In this document: piece by piece, positions 37,492 to 45,447 of the stretch
Numbering within the stretch: position 1 is the stretch's first letter
Layout: every line of letters begins with the position of its first letter
Assembly: GCA_016744705.1 (NCBI GenBank)
Contig: JADGDU010000001.1
Coordinates: 1-64,000 of the forward strand
DNA length: 64,000 nt
DNA from: Candidatus Krumholzibacteriia bacterium
Lineage (GTDB): Bacteria; Krumholzibacteriota; Krumholzibacteriia; LZORAL124-64-63
Direction: 5' to 3'
Made by a program: the position numbers and the translations under genes
Notes under the pieces: model-generated
The model's database searches: none
Told to the model about the DNA's origin: nothing
What the model saw: the letters and a program-made list of their open reading frames with translations, nothing else

Positions 37492-39312
37492 TCAAGAACT
37501 GGCCGCCGTTTGATGAACAGGCTTTCCTTTTGCCGTTTTTTCCAGGGTAACACCCAAGGACTGGAAGTGATCCCGGGCCTTGAACCCACCCACCAACAGG
37601 GTACTCAAATCCAACTGAGAATTTAGGGTTATGGCTTCAGGAATATTCCACTTACGCTTGAAGATTTCCCATTGGATTTCCAGCTGCATCATTTTGTCGG
37701 TCTGGGCCACAACAGTGGTGCCCATGGGTTGGCAGTGCACAAAACAACCCCGGGCAATCACACACTCATATCCGGCCATGTGCGCGCGCATGCTGTAATC
37801 GTTGAACTCATACAAGCCACCGTCAAAACGAGGATCCAGCCCACCGATACGGGCCAACAGTTCGCGTTTGATCAGCAAACAGAATCCACCCAGGCGTAAG
37901 GTCCGGGAATGGTCACTGGAATGAGTCATCATTTGTCGGGTCGCGAAAGACTCCAGACCATCCAGAGTATTGATGTCATAATCTACGGCAGGCACCTGCT
38001 GCATGCCGTTCATGCGGTTGGTCACAGGTCCCACCATCCCTGCGCGCGGAGTCATGTCTGCCGTGCCGATGAGGGTTTCCAACCAGCCGGAAGTGACCAC
38101 CACTCGGCGATCCAGCATGACCACATGCCGTCCTTCGCTGAGATTCAGCGCCTGGTTCATAGCTTGGGCTTCGTTGGCACCATCACCACTGAGCAGAAGC
38201 TGAACCTGAGTATGCTGCCTGGCCACATGACTAAGGTACTCGTTCAGGGCCAGGTTGGTCCCCGAGTCCATCACCAGCAAATCATGACACGCGTCCGTAT
38301 TGTTCAGCAAAGCCGCCAGACAGCGACGGGTCAATTCCAAATCATCACCGGTGTTGAGTATGACGGATGCCGCCGACTTGTTGGCCCCACCTTCAGGGGC
38401 TACCATGCCCCGAGCAGGTGCCGACTGAAAATTGAGAACCGGCTCCACATAGGGCCGGATGGAATCGTGGTCGCTGGGCGCGCCACCGCCTGAAGCCGTC
38501 ACCCGGAAATCGGGATGAACCCGATCCAACCAGGTGCGGTTGATGATACCCATATCACGCTCATGGTTGGCAAAATCTTCGTTGCTATCGCGCAAACGAG
38601 TCATGATGGACTCGGGGCGGTAGACACACGACCACCCTCTGTGTCCCAGACGCAGACAAATGTCCATACCTGCGGGGTCACCGGCAAAGTCGGGACGGCA
38701 TAGCAAATGTTCGCGCCCCACCCGGGCAGAGAAACCACCCACGGCAAAAAAGGATGTGGCCCGCACCATGATGGCCTCACCGGCCACCGCCTGCACCTTC
38801 ATGGGCCGTTGCGCGCCTTCATAATTTCCCGGCCGCCCGGCGTGGATAGTGCGACTGGTCAAACGAGGCCGGGATGTTTCTGTGGCAGGCCATTGCAAAA
38901 GAGCCAAACCGGCGTGATCCAGGTTGCCATCGGGAAGCAGAATCCGTCCCCCCACAGCGGCCAAACGAGGGTCTTTTTCCAAAGTGCGCACCAGAGGGTC
39001 GCACCATTGGGGAGCCACAAGAACACCAGGATCCAGGAACATCAAGTGGCGGCCAAATGCAATGTGAGCCCCCTGATTTCTCGCTGCGGTCCGGCCTTTC
39101 TTATCGGCCGCAAAAATGGCTCTGATGGTTCCTTTTTCAGCCTGAAGAGTTAGAAACTGATCAGTCCCGTCGGTGGAGCCACAATCGACCACAATGATCT
39201 CAAAAGGAACCTCTGGCTGTTGGTCCAACAGGGACAACAGCGAGAACTTCAAGGCTCCCAGCTGGTTACGAGATGTCATAATGATCGAAAGAATAGTATC
39301 CGGGGCACTCAT
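37492..39312 (-). CDS. Double-domain GT2 family glycosyltransferase
   Basis: A 606-residue cytoplasmic protein with two GT-A folds. Domain 1 begins LSIIMTSRNQLGALKFSLLSL with IIVVDCGSTDGTDQF and FLDPGV in the DxD position. Domain 2 begins ASVILNTGDDLELTRRCL with LLVMDSG and VMLDRRVVVTSGWLE. In both, the second Asp of DxD is missing, which also occurs in active GT2 enzymes but weakens any catalytic claim. The ATG at 39312 has GGGAGGG upstream; an upstream in-frame start at 39348 lacks support. Likely part of surface glycan or glycoprotein synthesis. No neighbouring sugar genes, so acceptor and donor unknown. Confidence 0.87.
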   Translation of the reverse strand: MSAPDTILSIIMTSRNQLGALKFSLLSLLDQQPEVPFEIIVVDCGSTDGTDQFLTLQAEKGTIRAIFAADKKGRTAARNQGAHIAFGRHLMFLDPGVLVAPQWCDPLVRTLEKDPRLAAVGGRILLPDGNLDHAGLALLQWPATETSRPRLTSRTIHAGRPGNYEGAQRPMKVQAVAGEAIMVRATSFFAVGGFSARVGREHLLCRPDFAGDPAGMDICLRLGHRGWSCVYRPESIMTRLRDSNEDFANHERDMGIINRTWLDRVHPDFRVTASGGGAPSDHDSIRPYVEPVLNFQSAPARGMVAPEGGANKSAASVILNTGDDLELTRRCLAALLNNTDACHDLLVMDSGTNLALNEYLSHVARQHTQVQLLLSGDGANEAQAMNQALNLSEGRHVVMLDRRVVVTSGWLETLIGTADMTPRAGMVGPVTNRMNGMQQVPAVDYDINTLDGLESFATRQMMTHSSDHSRTLRLGGFCLLIKRELLARIGGLDPRFDGGLYEFNDYSMRAHMAGYECVIARGCFVHCQPMGTTVVAQTDKMMQLEIQWEIFKRKWNIPEAITLNSQLDLSTLLVGGFKARDHFQSLGVTLEKTAKGKPVHQTAASS

Positions 39313-39420
39313 GAAACCCTCCCTGGGTTTTGTTGCTGGTAAATCCAATTATCCAGAGGAGATAAAGCAGGAAATGTACCAACCCACCGAGCACCGATTG
39401 TAATCACACTATATAAGAAA

Positions 39421-39451
39421 CCCGCTACGCCAATAGAGTTGGCATAGCGGG
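39421..39451 (-). terminator. Terminator after the pyrophosphatase gene
   Basis: CCCGCTACGCCAA (39421-39433) and TTGGCATAGCGGG (39439-39451) pair with one mismatch around TAGAG. On the minus strand TTTCTTATAT follows. Confidence 0.75.
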
Positions 39452-39481
39452 CAGGAAATAAACTCAGTTTTGAAACGGAAC

Positions 39482-40159
39482 TTAATCGTCTTTGGTTTTC
39501 AAGGACTCAAAGAGCCCCTGCAATTCCCCATATTTCTCTGTGTAATCCATCATACTGAACTCAATAACCTGATGGGCTTCATCACGGCCATAAACCTGGG
39601 TGATTTCTGTGTTCCGTTTACCCTTGGCGCCCGGGGCATCCTTGTAAGTAAGGAAATAATGCTTCAACCGGTCGATCAATGCGGGAGGGCATTCGTAAAT
39701 ATCTTTCATATGACCATAAATGGCATCCCCGCGCATCACTGCGATGATTTTGTCATCAGCTTCATTGCCATCCAGCATGCGCAAGCCACCAATGGGTGTC
39801 ACGGGCAGAAGGATGTCACCATGAGTGATGGATTTTTCTGCCAAAACGCAAATATCAAGGGGATCAGCGTCACCAACAATGCCTTCGCGGCTGGCCTGTT
39901 TCATACAGAATTCGGCAGTGCGCGGGCCACAGTAAGTTTGTGGAATCAATCCATAGAGAGTGGGATAAACATTAGAGAATTTTTGTGGTCGGTCCACTTT
40001 CATGTGGCCAGTGGGTTTATCTAATTCGTATTTCACAGTGTCCGAAGGGACGATCTCAATGTAGGCAGTCACCACTTCGGGACTAGCCTCACCAATGGAA
40101 ACACCGTGCCAGGGATGAGCACGAAAAAGCTGATGGAATAAAGTGAGATCGATGTCCAT
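39482..40159 (-). CDS. ppa: Inorganic pyrophosphatase, family I
   Basis: Hydrolyses pyrophosphate to drive biosynthesis; cytoplasmic. It has 225 residues, larger than E. coli Ppa (175) and of the longer form seen in several non-proteobacterial groups. The signature GDADPLDICVL carries the catalytic Asp residues, and KYELDKPTGHMKVDRPQ and YPTLYGLIPQTYCG are typical. ATG 40159 has GGAGG nine bases upstream; GTG 40165 is too close to it. Confidence 0.95.
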   Translation of the reverse strand: MDIDLTLFHQLFRAHPWHGVSIGEASPEVVTAYIEIVPSDTVKYELDKPTGHMKVDRPQKFSNVYPTLYGLIPQTYCGPRTAEFCMKQASREGIVGDADPLDICVLAEKSITHGDILLPVTPIGGLRMLDGNEADDKIIAVMRGDAIYGHMKDIYECPPALIDRLKHYFLTYKDAPGAKGKRNTEITQVYGRDEAHQVIEFSMMDYTEKYGELQGLFESLKTKDD

Positions 40160-40199
40160 GGTCACAAGCCTCCGCTTGAATTATGTACGTTATGGAGAA

Positions 40200-40598
40200 C
40201 TACTGAGGGCCGTCCATTAGCCACTGCTGTCTGTCCAGGAAGTACAGAGTATCCCCTTTTTTATAGTGCTCCGCAACTATTGGAATCAAATCCCCCACCA
40301 TCGGCACGGGTGGAGGCAATAAGAGGCGAACTTTCACGCTATCGGGAGTGCTGACCAGAACCCGGGACTGCAGTTCAGGGAAACCAGGTGACTGCAAGCC
40401 TTCGGCTTCAATCTGAACCACCGTGCAGGAAATGTTTTCCCTTAACTCCATAGGGTTACAACGCTGCCATTGCATTGCAATGATGGCTATAAACAGAAAC
40501 AGAGCCGCTCCTATGCCGCGGGAATTTCGGTACATCACTGCTAATGAATTCCAGAAGTCCATGGGAGGGACAATAGCCCTCTGAAAATGGTCCATCAA
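40200..40598 (-). CDS. Small membrane-anchored protein of unknown function
   Basis: Up to 132 residues. One TM helix near 29-43 (IGAALFLFIAIIAM) is followed by an exported domain of about 85 residues, rich in Pro and Val, ending QQWLMDGPQ. No family recognised. The start is unclear: ATG codons at 40595, 40562 and 40535 all lack a clear ribosome site. It lies 40 bases upstream of the ppa gene on the same strand and could be co-transcribed with it. Moderate belief that it is real, from hydrophobic pattern and lack of a competing gene. Confidence 0.5.
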   Translation of the reverse strand: MMDHFQRAIVPPMDFWNSLAVMYRNSRGIGAALFLFIAIIAMQWQRCNPMELRENISCTVVQIEAEGLQSPGFPELQSRVLVSTPDSVKVRLLLPPPVPMVGDLIPIVAEHYKKGDTLYFLDRQQWLMDGPQ

Positions 40599-40736
40599 CA
40601 GTTATCTCAGGGAAACTATCAAACATCATGACTTCGGCCCCTTTAGCCCATGATTCACCGACGGCAATGAGAGATTGGATTGAAAACGTATCAACAATGC
40701 AGTAAAATGATTCCATTGCCAATCAAAGGGAGAATC

Positions 40737-42191
40737 ATGAATATCCGAACCCTGATTCCTGTGATTTGTTATTCCACACTCTTGATTTTTCCCAATTACA
40801 GCTGGGCCACTTGGGGCGATGAACTCGGCGGAGGCGTTTCCCGGAATGGAAATTACGGCCATGTAACATGCGTCACGCAATTCCAAGGCGACCTCATCGT
40901 TGGGGGACTTTTCGATTTGGCCGGCACCACCACAGTGACCAATGTGGCTCGCTGGAACGGAGTCAGCTGGAGCGCTATGGGAGATAACCTGCTCGGTGAT
41001 GAATGGAACTCCCCCCCGGTGGAAAACCTCTCAGTCATCGGTGGGCAACTCATTGCCACCGGAAATTTCCGCATCGCTACCGGAGCACCCACCAACGCAG
41101 TGGCTCGCTGGTCAGGCACTGCGTGGGAACCTCTCGCTGCCCCCCTCACTTCCCCTCTGGCTTTGGATTGCCAAATAAATGCCATCATCCAATACGATGG
41201 AACTATCTTTATCGGTGGCGATGATCTCGATACAGCCCAGGGTTCTTCGATGGCCAGGTGGAACGGATCCGGATGGACCTTTTTGCCCACAGTCTTCCAC
41301 TCAGTTAGGGACATGGAAGTTCTTGAAGGATGGTTATTTGCCGTCGGAACTGGGTCTTCAAAAGTCTCCATCGTGGCAAAAATGGATATGGGTGAAGGAA
41401 CCATCCTGGCCAGTGGAGGAGGATTCACCGACCTGTGTGCTCACAATGGAAGCCTCTATCTTGGTGGTCAATTCAATCAGATTGAGGGCCAGGACGTTCA
41501 TATGGTCGGACGTTGGACAGGTAGCAGCTGGGAGCAAGCCTACTCCGGCACACTGGACGAAGGCTTCTGGTACGACAACGGACCGGGTGAACCCAGTTGG
41601 GCCAACTGTTACGTTTCCCGGTTGCACAGCATTGGCGAAACTCTTTATGTCGGTGGATTGCTCTCCGGCTCTTCGGTGGGAGCACCTTCCGGAAAAATTG
41701 CCATCGCACCCAACGGAGGGATGGCTCTGGTTGGCGGCCGCTTGGGATTGCATGTGGGATGGGGCACCATCTGGCCCATGGTGGAAGTCTTCGGTGCGGT
41801 GGATGGCCAACTGATTATTGCTGGTGATTTTAACCGGGCTGAAAATGAAAATGAGATTCTGGGCGGGATGATCGGATTGCCGGTGATAACCCCTGTCCCG
41901 GAAAATCAGCCCAACCTTACAGTCCTGAATCCCCCCGCCCCCAACCCCTTTAATCCCCAAACTTTACTGCGTGTGGACCTGGCCCAGGACGGTCCCCTGC
42001 GACTGGAAATTTTTGATCTGCGGGGGCGTTCGGTTAAGGTGCTGATGGACGGTATCAGCCTCGCTGGCCCTAATGATTTCTACTGGGATGGGTCCGATCA
42101 GATGGGGCGGCCTGCCCCTTCGGGTATTTATTTTGCGAAATTCCGGGATGCAACCGGAGCACAATTTCAGAAATTGCTGTTGGCAAAATAG
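40737..42191 (+). CDS. Secreted propeller-like protein with FlgD-Ig/T9SS-type C-terminal domain
   Basis: A 484-residue exported protein: signal peptide 1-22 (ends YSWA-TW), then repeats of the form VARWNGxxWxxLG ... DLIVGGLF, as in beta-propellers of secreted proteins in the FCB group. The last 85 residues form a FlgD-type Ig/sorting domain: PNPFNPQTLLRVDL, LEIFDLRGRSVKVL, FYWDGSDQMGRPAPSGIYF. Proteins with such tails are exported to the surface, in some phyla by type IX secretion; whether this organism has T9SS is not visible here. ATG 40737 has AAAGGGAGA upstream. It converges with tyrA, 19 bases apart. Confidence 0.87.
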   Translation: MNIRTLIPVICYSTLLIFPNYSWATWGDELGGGVSRNGNYGHVTCVTQFQGDLIVGGLFDLAGTTTVTNVARWNGVSWSAMGDNLLGDEWNSPPVENLSVIGGQLIATGNFRIATGAPTNAVARWSGTAWEPLAAPLTSPLALDCQINAIIQYDGTIFIGGDDLDTAQGSSMARWNGSGWTFLPTVFHSVRDMEVLEGWLFAVGTGSSKVSIVAKMDMGEGTILASGGGFTDLCAHNGSLYLGGQFNQIEGQDVHMVGRWTGSSWEQAYSGTLDEGFWYDNGPGEPSWANCYVSRLHSIGETLYVGGLLSGSSVGAPSGKIAIAPNGGMALVGGRLGLHVGWGTIWPMVEVFGAVDGQLIIAGDFNRAENENEILGGMIGLPVITPVPENQPNLTVLNPPAPNPFNPQTLLRVDLAQDGPLRLEIFDLRGRSVKVLMDGISLAGPNDFYWDGSDQMGRPAPSGIYFAKFRDATGAQFQKLLLAK

Positions 42192-42210
42192 AAGAGGAAA
42201 GTCTACTCCC

Positions 42211-43032
42211 CTACTTTTTTAATTGGGCCATCATCCGCCCAAACCCCGGGCCATCATCCACACCCGACAAACCATCCAGCTCCGCCATGGCAGCCACCAG
42301 ATGATCCCGAGTTATCTGCGCAAAAGGGTTCTCTGCCTGAATAGAATGGTAAGTCTCAGGATCCCCCGCGGTGATTCGTTCCACCAATTCGAAAATAGGT
42401 TCCGATACCGCCGTGCTCATGGCCTGCAATGTCTCCCTCGAAACACCGGACAAAATGGTCGCCTTGGCAAAAGCCAACACGGCCGCATGGGCCCCGCCCT
42501 GCAACACCGCCGCTGCTCGATCGTGTTCCTCAGCAGAGAGAGTCACCACCCTGGATCCCCACTGTTGAACCAAGTCCAGAAATGCCGCCGTGCGCGGTCC
42601 ATCCTGAACCGGAATGGCAGCCACCGCAAAATTTGTAAACCCCCATCGGGGAGCAAACATGGGATGAAGACTCAGATACTCCCCCACAAACCCGGCGGCC
42701 GCAGCATGAGCCCTCACTTGGGTTTTGACCGAAAGGACATCCAGACAGAGTGAATCACGACCCAGCAATGGAGCGGCATGGTCGATCCACCAGAACGCCG
42801 CCTGACTCGGCACGCAAAGCACAACCAAAGATGAAGATTTTAAATAACCATCAACCTCGCCAGTGGAGCAATTCTCTGGCACCGCAGAGAAACTGTGGCA
42901 CCGGTTGGCACCGACCGTGGGTTCAGCCAAATCCACTCCAGCCACCTGCCACCCCTCGCCCAATAATTTTTCGGAAAACAGTTGGCCGAAACCGCCATTG
43001 GCTCCAATAAGGGTCGCCATCTTTTCTGGCAT
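42211..43032 (-). CDS. tyrA: Prephenate dehydrogenase (TyrA family)
   Basis: Tyrosine biosynthesis: NAD-dependent oxidation of prephenate to 4-hydroxyphenylpyruvate. It has 273 residues. The nucleotide-binding loop IGANGGFG is at 9-16, followed by VLCVPSQAAFWW, LCLDVLSVKT and LSLHPMFAP, which is characteristic of TyrA-type enzymes. It lacks a chorismate-mutase or ACT domain. ATG 43032 has AAAGGA six bases upstream. It follows the two-TM sensor gene on the same strand after 85 bases. Family call is good; arogenate as an alternative substrate cannot be excluded. Confidence 0.87.
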   Translation of the reverse strand: MPEKMATLIGANGGFGQLFSEKLLGEGWQVAGVDLAEPTVGANRCHSFSAVPENCSTGEVDGYLKSSSLVVLCVPSQAAFWWIDHAAPLLGRDSLCLDVLSVKTQVRAHAAAAGFVGEYLSLHPMFAPRWGFTNFAVAAIPVQDGPRTAAFLDLVQQWGSRVVTLSAEEHDRAAAVLQGGAHAAVLAFAKATILSGVSRETLQAMSTAVSEPIFELVERITAGDPETYHSIQAENPFAQITRDHLVAAMAELDGLSGVDDGPGFGRMMAQLKK

Positions 43033-43117
43033 CGTCTGTCCTTTCACTACCATGGTATGCAGCGAATTTCTCACTATGTTGTCAGATAAAGAGGATGGCC
43101 CACACTGGAGCAGAAGG

Positions 43118-44593
43118 CTAATCTTCGTGAGAGTCGAATCCGGATGGGGACTTGAATTCCAGCCGGTCCAGTTTTTCACTGATCTGTTTCAATTCGCCCA
43201 GATGGGTCAACAGTGGCCCAGTTCCAGCAGCTGCTGAACGCGCGGCCCCTAGAGTTCTGAAGGCGGTATTCCAAGTAAAGTCCACATTGTTCTGTAATTG
43301 CACAGACTTCTGATGAGACGAACCTGCCGATGCTACCATGGCCTTGGTCTCAGGAACAGCTTTAGCCACAACTTCATCAATGCGACGGAGAATCTCTTTA
43401 GTCTGTGTGGCTGGATCCTGACCGGCAGCAGATTCTGACCAGCTGTCCTTCACCAAATTGGCAATATCCGAAAAGGCCGTGGCTGAACTGTTGGCGGCAG
43501 CATCCTGATGCAACAACGCTTCCGTCAATTCCCCCATGGCCAGGGAAATCTCTTTCAATTCACTGTTCAGGCTTTCGCCCTCAAGGCCTATGGAATTGGC
43601 CGCCTGGGCCAAACGAAGCCCCACCGGTTCAATCTTCTGGAGATCCAGCTCCAGGTCTTTTGTCACGCTGTTCAACGGTTTTCCAAAAATACGCTTTGTA
43701 CTGACGATGGCCGCTGCAGAGAACAGCATCACCAAGCCACACCCGGCCAGCATCCAGATAGCCGCGATCCGTGATTTGTTCTTCCAGTCGAGACCGGCTT
43801 CCTGAACATGAGTCAGGTATTCGTCCACCATATCTTCTGCTTCTGCCATCCATATATTACTGGTGCTGGCCAGATCCTCATTGGCAGCTTGCAGATTGCT
43901 CGAGGATTGGGGCCACTGACGGCCCAGATATTCCAGATCACCCAGAGCAGCGCGCACTTCGGCCAGCTTTCCCTTGTCAACAATTCGGGGCAAAGTGGCC
44001 AGTGTTTCCATAGGCCGCAGCAAAGAGGGAATGCGTGGACTGTCCGCATTGATGGGTTTTGCCAAAATTTCATTCACCAGGAGGATAACCTGGCTCACGG
44101 TTGTGATTCTATCATACCGGTTCTGACGTGTGACCGCCGTCACCCCAGGCATGGTGTTTTCATAGGTCTGCCACCGAGTTTCCGCAGCCAAAAAGAGGCG
44201 AACTTTAACCCGAAATTGGTCAGAAAGATCGCCCAGCAGCGCGGCCAGTTCTTTATGAGTGCGCATGGCATTGGCAGTGGAATCCAAGGCATTGAGCCAA
44301 TCGTCCCGGGCCGAAGTGCTGGTTTTCAGGCTATCCAGAGGCAGGGCATGAAGCAAAGCCTTATCGAGCAGATACTCATCTCCCACCATACTGTATTCGC
44401 GGGCCCAGAAAATGGCCTGTCCTGTAGCCTCACGGGCTTGTCCCAGGGCCAGGGCAGGTGCTAGACTTTGGTCCAGTAGGGTGCCAGTTTCTTGCCCCTT
44501 GTCCCAAAGCTGCCAAGACAGTACAAGGCAAAACAGCGCGCAAACGCCCCCCAGAGCCAGTATTATCCCATTTATGCCAGATCCAATTTTCAT
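43118..44593 (-). CDS. Two-TM sensor-like protein with no recognisable output domain
   Basis: A 491-residue inner-membrane protein. TM1 is at about 7-28 and TM2 at 275-297, with a helical periplasmic domain of about 245 residues between them, as in chemoreceptors with long helical sensor domains. After TM2 a helical region of about 190 residues follows, rich in Ala, Glu, Leu and Ser (SLNSELKEISLAMGELTEALL and others). It resembles a chemoreceptor in build but lacks the conserved hairpin-tip motif of methyl-accepting proteins and any kinase, cyclase or EAL domain. Function unknown. It may be co-transcribed with tyrA. Confidence 0.7.
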   Translation of the reverse strand: MKIGSGINGIILALGGVCALFCLVLSWQLWDKGQETGTLLDQSLAPALALGQAREATGQAIFWAREYSMVGDEYLLDKALLHALPLDSLKTSTSARDDWLNALDSTANAMRTHKELAALLGDLSDQFRVKVRLFLAAETRWQTYENTMPGVTAVTRQNRYDRITTVSQVILLVNEILAKPINADSPRIPSLLRPMETLATLPRIVDKGKLAEVRAALGDLEYLGRQWPQSSSNLQAANEDLASTSNIWMAEAEDMVDEYLTHVQEAGLDWKNKSRIAAIWMLAGCGLVMLFSAAAIVSTKRIFGKPLNSVTKDLELDLQKIEPVGLRLAQAANSIGLEGESLNSELKEISLAMGELTEALLHQDAAANSSATAFSDIANLVKDSWSESAAGQDPATQTKEILRRIDEVVAKAVPETKAMVASAGSSHQKSVQLQNNVDFTWNTAFRTLGAARSAAAGTGPLLTHLGELKQISEKLDRLEFKSPSGFDSHED

Positions 44594-44626
44594 GCTTCAG
44601 GAATATGCAACTCCTATACCGAAAAA

Positions 44627-44655
44627 ATGCCGACCAACAAAACGTTGGCCGGCAT
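44627..44655 (-). terminator. Terminator after the third DUF4402 gene
   Basis: ATGCCGACCAAC (44627-44638) and GTTGGCCGGCAT (44644-44655) pair with one A-C mismatch; on the minus strand TTTTTTCGG follows. Its stem lies between this gene and the sensor gene. Confidence 0.8.
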
Positions 44656-44684
44656 AGAGTTGTATCCCGTGAAAGTCTCCTCGA

Positions 44685-45200
44685 TCAGTTGAAGTTTACC
44701 GAAACCCGATAACCGATGGTCTGATTGTCACCCAGGGATGCTGTGGAAGCATCTACGGTGATGTCGGCGCCCAGATTCAGATCTGATACAGCCGCACTCA
44801 AAGTCACGCCCACAAAAGTATTGGCGCCTGCTTCATCGGCTCCCCCATCGATGTTGATTTTGAAGTTGTCGAGGGTCAATCCCACCGCAGGAACAACTTC
44901 AGTGATGGCGATGTCATAGGCATTGCCTGCGATGGCGTTAATTGAAAAGACACCCTGGCTGACAGTGGCGGCATCGAAAGACAGATAGTCCGGGTCGGTG
45001 ATGGTCCCATTTGTACTCACGGTCATGGTACCACTGCTGAGCGCCACATCCCCAAAATTCAGAGCTGATGATTCGGTGACTGTTATGCCTTCCACGATAT
45101 CCAAAATGGCGTTGGTATCCAGATCAGTAGCCCCTGCAGGGATGGCGATCAATGCCGTCAAAGCCAATGTCGTCAGTGTTGTCTTCGTCCTTGAATTCAT
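44685..45200 (-). CDS. DUF4402-like secreted subunit (third copy)
   Basis: A 171-residue exported protein from ATG 45200 (AAGGAG upstream). Signal peptide MNSRTKTTLTTLALTALIAI ends near AGA-TD. The mature part fits DUF4402: N-terminal strand AILDIVEGITVTE, then ALNFGDVALSSG, FSINAIAGNAYDIAI and a C-terminal strand IGYRVSVNFN. DUF4402 proteins are small all-beta, Ig-like secreted proteins often found near pilus chaperones. It lies last in the fibre locus, separated from the hydrolase-like gene by 247 bases with no gene, and has its own terminator. It is probably a pilin-like subunit. Confidence 0.82.
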   Translation of the reverse strand: MNSRTKTTLTTLALTALIAIPAGATDLDTNAILDIVEGITVTESSALNFGDVALSSGTMTVSTNGTITDPDYLSFDAATVSQGVFSINAIAGNAYDIAITEVVPAVGLTLDNFKINIDGGADEAGANTFVGVTLSAAVSDLNLGADITVDASTASLGDNQTIGYRVSVNFN

Positions 45201-45227
45201 CGTTGTTTCTCCTTGATGCTTGTCCAT

Positions 45228-45243
45228 ATCCGCCATTGCGGAT
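45228..45243 (+). repeat. Inverted repeat upstream of the third DUF4402 gene
   Basis: ATCCGC-CATT-GCGGAT, a perfect six-pair palindrome 28 bases upstream of the start codon at 45200. It could be an operator or a leader hairpin. The rest of the 45201-45447 gap shows nothing clear. Confidence 0.35.
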
Positions 45244-45447
45244 GAAGTCCTGTTAAGGGCCTTACAAGGAAAAAACGTACCATTTGGAAGAGGGCTACAT
45301 TATGTGAAACACGGAGGAATCACGAGGAACAAGAGGAATCGGCGAGGGAAAGCACGCCATGGGAGGAAGGTAGGAGACAGAGGCAGAAACCATGCAAAAC
45401 CCATGGCACCCACAACCCTTGATGAGGTAATTTGCAACCCTTGGTGG

